A DNA stretch of 11,669 nt from Propionibacterium sp. GTDB taxonomy: Bacteria > Actinomycetota > Actinomycetes > Propionibacteriales > Propionibacteriaceae. A program made the translations under genes and the position numbers. Position 1 is the first letter of the stretch. Each line of letters opens with the position of its first letter. Of this stretch, positions 4,809-11,395 are shown one piece after another. The stretch is taken from contig DURG01000154.1 of NCBI GenBank assembly GCA_012837465.1, positions 1 to 11,669 on the forward strand. The letters are read 5' to 3'. Under the pieces are notes generated by a model. The model had not been told where the DNA came from. It searched no databases and saw nothing but the letters and a program-made list of their open reading frames with translations.

Positions 4809-5849
4809 CTCATCCCCGAGGCCTTCCGCGCCAAGGTCGCCGGCCGCCCCGCCGACGACCGCACCGCGCGACCCATCGACGGCGACGCCTGGCTCGCCGC
4901 GCTGCCTCGTCTGGTCTACGAGCACCTGAACCGTTGGGATCTGACCCTCGATGGCGAACCGCGCTTCGGCGAGAACGCACTCGTGTTGCCGGTGGTGGGG
5001 GAGGGGCGTCCCTCGATCCACCCCGTGGGATCAGGGGCGCGGGGGTTGGGCGCTGCAGCCCACGGGGCACTCGGGACCCGGAGTGGCGCTGGTCTCGATG
5101 CGGGGCGCGAGGGCCTGGCCCGGATGGCGATGAAGCTGGGGTGGCCGCACGTCGAGGCGGATCAGGAACACCTCGCCCTCCGGCTGTGGGACGGTGAGGG
5201 CGCCGTGCGGCTCATCGCCGCCAACCCGGCAGCGGACGTGCTGCTCCTCGAGCGCCTCGACGCCGACCGGCCGCTGTCGTCGACCTCCGTCCTGGAGTCG
5301 TGCGAGGCGATCGGCGAACTCTTCCGCCGCTTGGACCGCGAGGGCACGCCCCAGTTCCAGACGGTCGCGCACAAGGCCGAGCGTTGGCGCCGACAGCTCG
5401 CCGACGTGGGCCGGGCCGTCTCGCCGCGGCTCGTGGAGCAGGCTCTCAGCACCCTCGACGACCTGCTCGCCAGCGCGCCCGAGGGGCGCCTCGTGCACGA
5501 GGACCTCCACGACGAGAACGCGCTCGCCCCGCTCGACCCCACCCGCGGCGGGTGGCTGGCCATCGACCCCAAGCCGGTCGTCGGGGAGTGGGAGTACGCG
5601 GTCGCGCCGGTCGTGTGGAACCGGTTCGAGGAGGCCGCCAAGGCCCACAACCTGCGGGCTCACGTGCGGCTCAGGGCCGACGTCGTCGCCGACGCGGCCG
5701 GCCTGGATCTCGACCGAACCTATGCCTGGACGTTCATCAGGCTCGTCCTCAACGCTGTGTGGGCCACCGAGTACCTGCCGGGCTCCAGCGACTTCCTCGG
5801 CCGGATGATCACGCTCGCCAAGGCCTTCGCCGACCCGCCCGACTGGTGA
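4806..5849 (+). CDS. APH(6)/hydroxyurea-type phosphotransferase with an apparent N-lobe insertion
   Basis: A 347-aa kinase resembling the aminoglycoside/hydroxyurea resistance kinase family (streptomycin 6-phosphotransferase type), which phosphorylates small hydroxylated molecules with ATP. Visible motifs are KLGWPHVEADQEHLALRLWDG (110-130; K110 is the likely ATP-binding lysine), GAVRLIA, VLLLERLD (145-152), the catalytic loop HEDLHDEN (231-238; D233, N238) and the metal-binding WLAIDPKPVVGE (250-261; D254). Residues about 72-108 (HPVGSGARGLG to ARMA) interrupt the place where the family normally passes straight from a strand into xLK. Without this segment of roughly 40 residues the length would be a family-typical 305 or so. 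Codons there are less GC3-rich than their neighbours. The start is GTG, with TAGGGT six bases upstream. It converges on the SDR gene with nine bases between the stops. Whether it confers resistance is unknown. Confidence 0.75.
   Translation: MLIPEAFRAKVAGRPADDRTARPIDGDAWLAALPRLVYEHLNRWDLTLDGEPRFGENALVLPVVGEGRPSIHPVGSGARGLGAAAHGALGTRSGAGLDAGREGLARMAMKLGWPHVEADQEHLALRLWDGEGAVRLIAANPAADVLLLERLDADRPLSSTSVLESCEAIGELFRRLDREGTPQFQTVAHKAERWRRQLADVGRAVSPRLVEQALSTLDDLLASAPEGRLVHEDLHDENALAPLDPTRGGWLAIDPKPVVGEWEYAVAPVVWNRFEEAAKAHNLRAHVRLRADVVADAAGLDLDRTYAWTFIRLVLNAVWATEYLPGSSDFLGRMITLAKAFADPPDW
5010..5135 (+). repeat. probable in-frame inserted segment within the kinase gene
   Basis: This stretch contains a perfect 9-bp inverted repeat, CCCCGTGGG (5021-5029) with CCCACGGGG (5059-5067). 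It also contains GGTCTCGATGCG (5091-5102), reminiscent of intergenic GGTCTCGATACG palindromes that I recall from related actinobacteria. Codons ending in A or T (GGA, TCA, GCA, AGT, GGT, GAT) are frequent here and rare on either side. It keeps the reading frame. The exact edges are estimates. Confidence 0.45.
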
Positions 5850-5857
5850 GGGGCGGG
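5834..5857. terminator. hairpin between convergent kinase and SDR genes
   Basis: CCCGCCC (5834-5840) and GGGCGGG (5851-5857) form a perfect 7-bp stem with a ten-base loop that contains the kinase stop codon, abutting the SDR stop codon. It could serve both strands as a terminator. Neither side has a U-run. Confidence 0.4.
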
Positions 5858-5858
5858 C

Positions 5859-6539
5859 TCACCACTTGGCGGGGTAGATCGTGAGCGTCTCGATGCTGGC
5901 ATCGGGGGTGGAGTTCAGCGCGAAGACCACGGCCTTGGCCACGGACCCGACGGCCAGCACCTTCTCCGGGTCGTAGCCGCCGCGGCCCTCGGCGGCCTGC
6001 TGCTCGCGCTGCATGTCGGTGTCGGTGCGGCCGGGATGGATCGAGGTGAGACGCACGCGGCCGCGCTCCTCCTGCCGCAGCACGTCGGCCCACGCCCGCA
6101 GCGCGTGCTTCGACGCGGCGTACATGCCGCCGCCCGGGCCGGCGGTGAAGCCGCCCTTGGAGTTGATCACGACGACGTGGCCCTCGGCCTCGCGGAGCTT
6201 GGGGAGCAGCAGGGCGGTGAGGTGGGAGGGCGCGATGACGTTGACCTCCATCATGCGGCGCCACTGCTCGCGGGTGTGCGTGTCCGACGTGCCGTGCGCG
6301 ACGACGCCGGCGCTGTGCACGATCGCGTCGAGCCGGTCGATCCCCGCCACCGCGCGGGCCGTCGCCTCCTCGTCGGACAGGTCAGCGACGAAGGCCGAGG
6401 CGTCGGGCAGTTCCGCGACCACGCCGTCGACCCCCTCCTGGCTGGTGCCGCCGACGATGACGTGCCACTCGTCGGCGAGTTGCCGGGCGACCTCACGCCC
6501 GATGCCGCGGGTTGCTCCAGTGATCAGGACAGTGCGCAT
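5859..6539 (-). CDS. short-chain dehydrogenase/reductase (SDR)
   Basis: A 226-aa classical SDR with a Rossmann fold, an NAD(P)-dependent oxidoreductase of unknown substrate. The cofactor motif TGATRGIG is at 7-14 directly after the first strand (MRTVLI). Further motifs are DLSD (cofactor loop), HSAGV (the NAG position), the catalytic Ser region VVVINSKGG, YAASK (catalytic Tyr and Lys) and HPGRTDTDM after the active site. The start is placed at 6539 because the Rossmann strand begins there and a TATCCT box lies six bases upstream; a longer reading frame adds only an Arg/Pro-rich stretch. It is slightly shorter than the typical 245-250 aa. It is divergent from the ABC exporter operon and convergent with the kinase, so it is probably transcribed alone. 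Confidence 0.88.
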   Translation of the reverse strand: MRTVLITGATRGIGREVARQLADEWHVIVGGTSQEGVDGVVAELPDASAFVADLSDEEATARAVAGIDRLDAIVHSAGVVAHGTSDTHTREQWRRMMEVNVIAPSHLTALLLPKLREAEGHVVVINSKGGFTAGPGGGMYAASKHALRAWADVLRQEERGRVRLTSIHPGRTDTDMQREQQAAEGRGGYDPEKVLAVGSVAKAVVFALNSTPDASIETLTIYPAKW

Positions 6540-6551
6540 ACCGTCAGGATA
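6537..6551 (-). promoter_or_regulatory. candidate leaderless promoter of the SDR gene
   Basis: Read on the minus strand, TATCCT (6551-6546) is followed by six bases and then ATG (6539-6537). This is the TAnnnT-N6-start arrangement seen at two other genes here and sets the SDR start. No good -35 box was seen. Confidence 0.5.
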
Positions 6552-6601
6552 GGAGGAGCGCCGTGAGCGGGCAGGGGTTTTTTGTGGCCGGGGGTGGGCC
6601 C

Positions 6602-6616
6602 TAGGCTGCACGGGTG
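6602..6616 (+). promoter_or_regulatory. candidate leaderless promoter of the ABC exporter operon
   Basis: TAGGCT (6602-6607) stands six bases before the GTG at 6614. The whole divergent control region between the SDR and this operon is only 74 bases (6540-6613), so the two promoters are back to back. A T6 run lies at 6578-6583. Confidence 0.5.
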
Positions 6617-7540
6617 GCACAACCTGTGATCTCGGCCCGCGGGCTGACGAAGCGCTACGGCGCCTTCACCGCCGTCGACGGCATCGACTTCGACATCGCC
6701 CCCGGCGAGTCCTTCGGCTTCCTCGGCCCCAACGGCGCGGGGAAGTCGACGACCATGCGGATGATCGCGGCCACCTCCACCCGCACCGACGGCACCCTCA
6801 GCGTGCTGGGCCTCGACGCCAACCACCACGGCCCCGAGATCCGGGCGCAGCTCGGCATCGTCCCGCAGGGCGACATGCTCGACGAGGAACTGCGCGTCAT
6901 CGACAACCTCTACGTCTACGGCCGCTACTTCGGGCTGCCCCGCGCCTACGTGAAGGCCCGCTCGGAGGAACTCCTCGACTTCGCGCAGTTGCGCGAGAAG
7001 CGCACCGCCCGCGTCGACGGCCTCTCCGGCGGCATGAAGCGCCGCCTCACGATCGCGCGCGGCCTGATCAACAACCCCAAGGTGATGCTGCTCGACGAGC
7101 CGACGACGGGCCTGGACCCGCAGGCCCGCCACGTGCTGTGGGACCGCCTGTTCCGGCTGAAGGAGGAGGGCGTCACGCTCGTCGTGACCACCCACTTCAT
7201 GGACGAGGCCGAGCAACTCTGCGACCGCCTCGTCGTCATCGACAAGGGCACGATCGTCGCCGAGGGCTCGCCCCAGAGCCTCATCCGCGAGTACTCCACC
7301 CGTGAGGTGCTCGAGGTGCGCTTCGGGTCGGCCCGCAACGAGGCCGCCGCCGGCCGCCTCGAAGGCATCGGCGAACGCCAGGAACTACTGCCCGACCGGG
7401 TGCTGATCTACGCCGACAACGGCGAACAGGCCCTCCAAGCCGTCACCGAGCGCGGCCTCGAGCCCGTCACCTCGCTGGTGCGCCGGTCCTCGCTGGAGGA
7501 CGTCTTCCTCCGCCTCACCGGCCGGAGCCTGATCGAATGA
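6614..7540 (+). CDS. ABC transporter ATP-binding protein (NodI/DrrA-like)
   Basis: The 308-aa ATPase of an ABC-2 type exporter, which acts at the inner face of the membrane to drive the two permeases encoded next. Motifs are Walker A GPNGAGKST (38-46), Q-loop GIVPQGD, signature LSGGMKRRL, Walker B VMLLDEPTTGLD and the H-loop TTHFMDEAEQLCDRLVV. The C-terminal extension of about 80 residues ending SLEDVFLRLTGRSL is the form seen in NodI/DrrA-like ATPases. The start is GTG with TAGGCT six bases upstream; no other start fits the first strand as well. The last four bases (ATGA) overlap the first permease, so the genes are translationally coupled. The substrate (drug, lipid or polysaccharide) cannot be told from sequence. 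Confidence 0.93.
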   Translation: MAQPVISARGLTKRYGAFTAVDGIDFDIAPGESFGFLGPNGAGKSTTMRMIAATSTRTDGTLSVLGLDANHHGPEIRAQLGIVPQGDMLDEELRVIDNLYVYGRYFGLPRAYVKARSEELLDFAQLREKRTARVDGLSGGMKRRLTIARGLINNPKVMLLDEPTTGLDPQARHVLWDRLFRLKEEGVTLVVTTHFMDEAEQLCDRLVVIDKGTIVAEGSPQSLIREYSTREVLEVRFGSARNEAAAGRLEGIGERQELLPDRVLIYADNGEQALQAVTERGLEPVTSLVRRSSLEDVFLRLTGRSLIE

Positions 7541-8376
7541 CGGCGCCCGCAACGTACAAGGCGGTCATCGACCACACCGTCGTCGCTGATCACCAGAAGG
7601 TCCGCCGCTGGGGCTGGGCCCACGTCGTCGAACACATGGTGCTGCGCATGCGCAGCTACGTGTCGACGATGCTGCTCACCGGCATCGGTTCCCCCTTCCT
7701 CTACCTCCTGGGCTTGGGCTTCGGGCTTGGCGTGCTCGTGGATCAGGGCGAGGGCATCGAGGGAGTGCCGTACCTGACGTTCGTCGCGCCGGCGCTGGTC
7801 ATGGCCACCGCCATGCAGGTGGGCGCACAGGAGAACACCTACGGCGTGTTCGGCGGGTTCAAGTGGACCAACATGTTCAACGCCATGCGCCTGAGCCCCG
7901 TCAGCCCTGGCCAGATGGCGATGGGCATGCAGGCCGGCACGCTGGTGCGGGTGGTTCCCATGCTGGGGTTCTACCTGGTCGCGCTGGTGCTGTTCGGGAT
8001 CGCGACCCCGCTGCGCGCGCTGGCGATGCTGCCCATCGGCCTGCTGCTCGCCCTTGCCGTCGGCTCCGCCGTCATGGCCTGGGTGGCCACGCAGAAGGAC
8101 GACCGCGGCCAGTTGAGCTTCATCGAGCGCTTCGTTATCGTGCCGCTCACCCTGTTCTCGGGCACCTACTTCCCGCTCGAGACGCTGCCCGGCTACCTGC
8201 AGCCCATCGGCTGGATCTCCCCACTCTGGCACGCGGCCGAACTCGGCCGAGCCGTGATGTACGACATGGCGATGTCGCCCCTGATGTGGCTGGTCCACAT
8301 CGGTTTCCTGGCGTCCGTGGCCGCCATCGGCGCCGTGCTTTCGGTGCGGGTCTTCCGCAGGAGGCTCGACGGATGA
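7537..8376 (+). CDS. ABC-2 type permease, first of pair (NodJ-like)
   Basis: A 279-aa integral membrane protein with about six hydrophobic segments, including LLTGIGSPFLYLLGLGFGLG, MLGFYLVALVLFGIA, LLLALAVGSAVMAWVA, the FIERFVIVPLTLFSGTYFPL region and the final HIGFLASVAAIGAVLSV. GTYFPLETLPGYLQPIGWISPLWHAAELGR is the loop characteristic of NodJ-like ABC-2 permeases. It begins inside the ATPase stop (ATGA, 7537-7540) and ends overlapping the second permease start (ATGA, 8373-8376). It is clearly paralogous to the next gene: the (P)FLYLLGLGFGLG segment and the PLWH motif recur there. The two probably form a heterodimer through which the substrate is exported. Confidence 0.9.
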   Translation: MTAPATYKAVIDHTVVADHQKVRRWGWAHVVEHMVLRMRSYVSTMLLTGIGSPFLYLLGLGFGLGVLVDQGEGIEGVPYLTFVAPALVMATAMQVGAQENTYGVFGGFKWTNMFNAMRLSPVSPGQMAMGMQAGTLVRVVPMLGFYLVALVLFGIATPLRALAMLPIGLLLALAVGSAVMAWVATQKDDRGQLSFIERFVIVPLTLFSGTYFPLETLPGYLQPIGWISPLWHAAELGRAVMYDMAMSPLMWLVHIGFLASVAAIGAVLSVRVFRRRLDG

Positions 8377-9206
8377 GCGCCTCGAAGCTGACACCCATGG
8401 AGGCGCCCGCACCTCGGGTCTGGGGCCCCCTGCGTGGGTTGTACGGGGGTCGCACGCACGCCGTCGTCGCCCGCGGCATGCGGGTGATCGCGCGCAACAA
8501 CTGGCTGATCGTGCTCACCGGGTTCTTCGAGCCGGTGTTCTACCTGCTCTCGATGGGCCTTGGCCTCGGCGCCCTGATCGGGGGAGTGGAGTTCTACGGC
8601 CACGAGGTGCCCTACGCGGCCTACATCGCGCCAGCACTCATGGCAGTGTCCGCGATGAACGGCGCCATCTACGACTCCACGATGAACGTGTTCTTCAAGA
8701 TGCGCTACGGGAAGATCTACGAGCAGATGCTCTCCACCTCGCTCGGCCCCATGGACGTGGCGCTGGGGGAGATCGTCATGGCACTGTTCCGCGGCCTGCT
8801 GTACGCGTCGGGCTTCATGGTGGTCACCACCGTGCTGGGGCTGAACCTGAGTTGGACCGCGCTGCTCGCCATCCCGGCGGCGATGGTGGTGGCCTTCGGA
8901 TTCGCGTCGTTCGGGTTGGCGATCACGAGCTACATGAAGTCGTTCCAGCACCTCGACCTGGTCTGGTTCATGATGATCCCGATGTTCCTGCTGTCGGCCA
9001 CGTTCTTCCCGATCTCGGTCTACCCGGAGTGGGCGCAGTGGGTGATCATGGCGTTCCCGCTGTGGCACGGCGTGGACATGATCCGCCAGCTCACCACGGG
9101 GCTGATCCAGCCGTCGATCTGGGTGCATCTGGGCTACTTCGCGGTGATGATACTGCTGGGCGTGACGATGGCCACCAAGCGGCTGAAGGCGCTGTTCCTC
9201 CGCTGA
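8373..9206 (+). CDS. ABC-2 type permease, second of pair (NodJ-like)
   Basis: A 277-aa integral membrane permease, paralogous to the gene before it. Hydrophobic segments include NWLIVLTGFFEPVFYLLSMG, the YIAPALMAVSAMNGAIY region, GLLYASGFMVVTTVLGL, ALLAIPAAMVVAFGFASFGL, MIPMFLLSATFFPISVYP and the final LGYFAVMILLGVTMA. FFPISVYPEWAQWVIMAFPLWHGVDMIR matches the conserved NodJ-type loop. The ATG at 8373 is chosen because it forms the ATGA overlap with the first permease; the same frame extends further upstream, but inside the previous gene. Before the first membrane segment is a Pro-rich cytoplasmic N-terminus of about 45 residues. It ends the operon and converges on the HAD gene. Confidence 0.9.
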   Translation: MSASKLTPMEAPAPRVWGPLRGLYGGRTHAVVARGMRVIARNNWLIVLTGFFEPVFYLLSMGLGLGALIGGVEFYGHEVPYAAYIAPALMAVSAMNGAIYDSTMNVFFKMRYGKIYEQMLSTSLGPMDVALGEIVMALFRGLLYASGFMVVTTVLGLNLSWTALLAIPAAMVVAFGFASFGLAITSYMKSFQHLDLVWFMMIPMFLLSATFFPISVYPEWAQWVIMAFPLWHGVDMIRQLTTGLIQPSIWVHLGYFAVMILLGVTMATKRLKALFLR

Positions 9207-9220
9207 CCTCGCGGGAGGTC
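9205..9220 (+). terminator. small hairpin overlapping the permease stop codon
   Basis: GACCTC (9205-9210) pairs with GAGGTC (9215-9220) around a GCGG loop. It begins within the TGA of the second permease. It is short and without a U-run, so it is only a possible terminator. Confidence 0.3.
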
Positions 9221-9251
9221 GATGAAAGTCCTTCCAGTGGCACCACGCGCG

Positions 9252-9276
9252 CTCGGGCGGCTCGATCGTGCCCGAG
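9252..9276. terminator. hairpin between convergent permease and HAD genes
   Basis: CTCGGGC (9252-9258) and GCCCGAG (9270-9276) form a perfect 7-bp stem with an 11-base loop in the 85-base gap between the two convergent stops. It could end transcription from both sides; no U-run is present. Confidence 0.4.
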
Positions 9277-9291
9277 AGTTGCGGATGGGCG

Positions 9292-10122
9292 TCAGGGGAA
9301 AACCATCGACCCCGCGGTCGGTAGCAGTTGGTCGATGCGCTCGACAATGTAGGTGGGGCGGTTGTCCTCGGGCTGCGCCTCGACGTCGGCGATGGTCGAC
9401 TCGCCGGTGAGGACTAGCGCCGAGGCCATCCCGGTGTCGATCGCCATCTGGATGTCGGTCATCAGTCGGTCGCCGACCATGAGGGCGCGACTGACGTCCA
9501 CGTGGGAGTCGCCCAGTGCGGCCTCGAGCATCAGCGCAGAGGGCTTGCCCAGCGTCACCTGGCACTTGGTGCCCGTGCATGCCTCGATGGCGGCGGTGAT
9601 CGCCGCGCAATCGGGCTCTCCGCGGCCGCCGGGGAAGGGACAGAACCGGTCCGGGTTGGTCTGGATCAGGAACGCCCGCTTGTGGAACCAGATGGCGTCG
9701 AAGGCGATCTGCAGCTTGCGGTAGTCGAAGGTGCGGTCGTAGGAGGAGACCACGATGTCGATCTCCTCCGGGTTGTCCGTCAGGCGGAAACCGGCCCCAC
9801 GCAGCGCCCGCTGCAACGGCTCCTCACCGACCACGAACAGCGCCGCGTCGGGGTGGTGCTTGAGCAGCCACTGCGTGGTGGTCACCACGGTGTTGGCGAT
9901 GTCCTCGATCTGAACGGGGATGCCCAGGCGCTCCAGCTTGTCCCTGTACTGCTGCGGGTCCTTCGTCGGGTTGTTCGACAGGAACTTCACGATGCGGTCG
10001 TTGGCCCGCAACTCCTCGATGAGGCGTTTGGCGCCGGGCAGGAGGTGGTCGCCCAGGTAGATGGTGCCGTCGAGGTCGAAGACGTAGGCGTCGTACCAGT
10101 CAGTGGGGGCGCTTGGTGCCAT
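9292..10122 (-). CDS. HAD-IIA family hydrolase (NagD/AraL-like sugar- or glycerol-phosphate phosphatase)
   Basis: A 276-aa cytoplasmic phosphatase of HAD subfamily IIA. Motif I is FDLDGTIYLG (D16 nucleophile, D18), motif II FLSNNPTKD (S49), then the C2 cap with NPDRFCPFPGG and EPDCAAITAAIEACTG, motif III lysine in GKPSALMLEAAL (K193) and motif IV VGDRLMTDIQMA (D218, D223), followed by GMASALVLTGES. Length and order are normal. Family members dephosphorylate sugar phosphates, p-nitrophenyl phosphate, phosphoglycolate or glycerol phosphate; the substrate here is unknown. The start at 10122 is set by the distance to motif I and by AAGGA seven bases before the ATG (minus strand, 10134-10130); the frame continues upstream antisense to the next gene and is not believed. 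It is divergent from a GpsA-like dehydrogenase, which suggests a shared three-carbon or polyol phosphate pathway. Confidence 0.9.
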   Translation of the reverse strand: MAPSAPTDWYDAYVFDLDGTIYLGDHLLPGAKRLIEELRANDRIVKFLSNNPTKDPQQYRDKLERLGIPVQIEDIANTVVTTTQWLLKHHPDAALFVVGEEPLQRALRGAGFRLTDNPEEIDIVVSSYDRTFDYRKLQIAFDAIWFHKRAFLIQTNPDRFCPFPGGRGEPDCAAITAAIEACTGTKCQVTLGKPSALMLEAALGDSHVDVSRALMVGDRLMTDIQMAIDTGMASALVLTGESTIADVEAQPEDNRPTYIVERIDQLLPTAGSMVFP

Positions 10123-10257
10123 GGCCGGGTCCTTCCGGAGGGGTCCCACCAGAGTGCCACCAAACCGTCGCGCGGTGCTCCGGAATAGGCCGGTCCTTTT
10201 CCCGGGGCCTGCAGAAGGCCGCTCCAACACCCCCTCCCCAAAGCAACCTCGGGCAAT

Positions 10258-10309
10258 TAATCTCATGGTCATCGACATCTCGCGCACCGCAGCGTTACAG
10301 ACAAAGGAG
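10258..10309 (+). promoter_or_regulatory. likely promoter and ribosome binding site of the GpsA-like gene
   Basis: CAATTAATCT, the most AT-rich patch of the 195-base divergent gap (10123-10317), contains a TAATCT (10258-10263) fitting TAnnnT. AAAGGAG at 10303-10309, eight bases before the ATG, is the clearest Shine-Dalgarno in the window. The leader would therefore be about 50 bases, unlike the leaderless genes nearby. The -35 region is not recognisable. Confidence 0.4.
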
Positions 10310-10317
10310 CTCACATC

Positions 10318-11388
10318 ATGGCGACCATCGCAGTTCTCGGGGCAGGCATCATGGCCAGCGCGCTGGCCACCCCTCTGGCCGACAACGGGCACCAGATGCG
10401 CCTCGTCGGCACCCACCTCGACCGCGACATCATCGACTCCATCAAGTCCACCGGTGTGCACCCCAACCTGGGCCTGAAGCTGCCTGAGGGCACGACCGCC
10501 CACCAGCTCGAGGAGGCGGCAGAGGCCTTTGAGGGCGTCGACCTCGTGATGAGCGGCGTCAACTCCTTCGGCGTCCGCTGGGCCGGCGAGCAGCTCGCCT
10601 CCCTCCTGCGCCCCGGCATGCACGTCATCGCCTTGGCCAAGGGCATGGAGGCCGACGACGAGGGCAACCTCACCATCCTCCCGCGCGTGCTCGCCAATCA
10701 GATCCCGGAGGACCTCCGCAGCCAGCTCACCTTCTCCGCCATCGCCGGCCCGTCGATCGCCGGCGAGGTGGCCGTCCACCGGCACACCGCCGTCGTGTTC
10801 ACCGGCGAGAACGCCGAGGTGCTCGAGATGTGGCGCGGCCTGTTCGCCACCGAGCACTACCACGTGTGGACCAACACTGATTTCGTGGGCGTCGAGGTCT
10901 GCGCCGCCACCAAGAACTGCTACGCGTTCGGCGCGGGCTTCATGAGCGGCATCCTCGACGCCATGGGCGAGGCCGCCGGAGACCGCTACGTCAACTTCAA
11001 CTACGGCGCCGCCCTCTTCGGCCAGGCCTCCATCGAGATGATCCAGTTCATGGACCTGATGGGCGGCAAGCCCACCACTCCGCTGGGCCTCCCCGGCATC
11101 GGCGACTGCTTCGTGACCTCCATGGGCGGACGCAATGTCAAGTGCGGCCGGCTCGTCGGCAGCGGCCTCAGCTTCAGCGAGGCCCGAGCCCAGATGCCCG
11201 GCGTCACCCTCGAGGGCGCTGCCGCCATCAAGGTCATCGGCGAGGCACTCGTGAAGCAGACCGAGCGCGGTGCCGTCGCGCCCGAGAAGTTCCCGCTGCT
11301 GCGCCACCTGTACGAGGTCGTCGGCCTCGACCAGGCCGTCAACGTCCCCTGGGACACCTTCTTCGGCTCCAACGGCTCGGGCGAGTAG
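10318..11388 (+). CDS. NAD(P)H-dependent glycerol-3-phosphate dehydrogenase-like protein (GpsA family)
   Basis: A 356-aa dehydrogenase of the GpsA family, which interconverts dihydroxyacetone phosphate and sn-glycerol 3-phosphate. Motifs are IAVLGAGIMASALATPLA (Rossmann Gly-rich loop, 4-21), ALAKGME (K108), AIAGPSIAGEVA (142-152), ATKNCYAFGAG (catalytic K199), GLPGIGDCFVTSMGGRN (D263) and RLVGSGLSF. The C-terminus has the FPLLRHLYEVV region that ends GpsA proteins. It is somewhat longer than typical (about 330-340 aa) and several motifs differ from housekeeping GpsA: GAGIMAS rather than GxGxWG at the nucleotide loop, and SMGGRN where SxxSRN is common. It may therefore be a specialised paralog acting on a related polyol phosphate. 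Start: ATG with AAAGGAG. A PRD-type regulator follows after 7 bases, and a HAD phosphatase is divergent. The family is clear; the exact substrate is inferred. Confidence 0.85.
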   Translation: MATIAVLGAGIMASALATPLADNGHQMRLVGTHLDRDIIDSIKSTGVHPNLGLKLPEGTTAHQLEEAAEAFEGVDLVMSGVNSFGVRWAGEQLASLLRPGMHVIALAKGMEADDEGNLTILPRVLANQIPEDLRSQLTFSAIAGPSIAGEVAVHRHTAVVFTGENAEVLEMWRGLFATEHYHVWTNTDFVGVEVCAATKNCYAFGAGFMSGILDAMGEAAGDRYVNFNYGAALFGQASIEMIQFMDLMGGKPTTPLGLPGIGDCFVTSMGGRNVKCGRLVGSGLSFSEARAQMPGVTLEGAAAIKVIGEALVKQTERGAVAPEKFPLLRHLYEVVGLDQAVNVPWDTFFGSNGSGE

Positions 11389-11395
11389 GCCCATC

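Noticed and set aside
2666..4876. Very long open frame on the minus strand across phoX
   Set aside because: It is antisense to a well-supported PhoX gene, gives low-complexity Val/Ala/Gly/Arg sequence with no recognisable motif, and is the usual mirror effect of high third-position GC.
4611..5021. Minus-strand repeat protein (REQPAQPA repeats)
   Set aside because: It is only the translation of the 24-bp DNA repeats, continuing antisense to the kinase gene, with no start signal.
5010..5135. Frameshift or pseudogene in the kinase
   Set aside because: The frame stays open and both flanks keep the family motifs in the same frame, so an in-frame insert explains it better than a broken gene.
10265..10477. 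Short upstream open frame starting at the ATG at 10265
   Set aside because: It has no ribosome binding site, runs out of frame deep into the GpsA-like gene, and the strong AAAGGAG belongs to the ATG at 10318.
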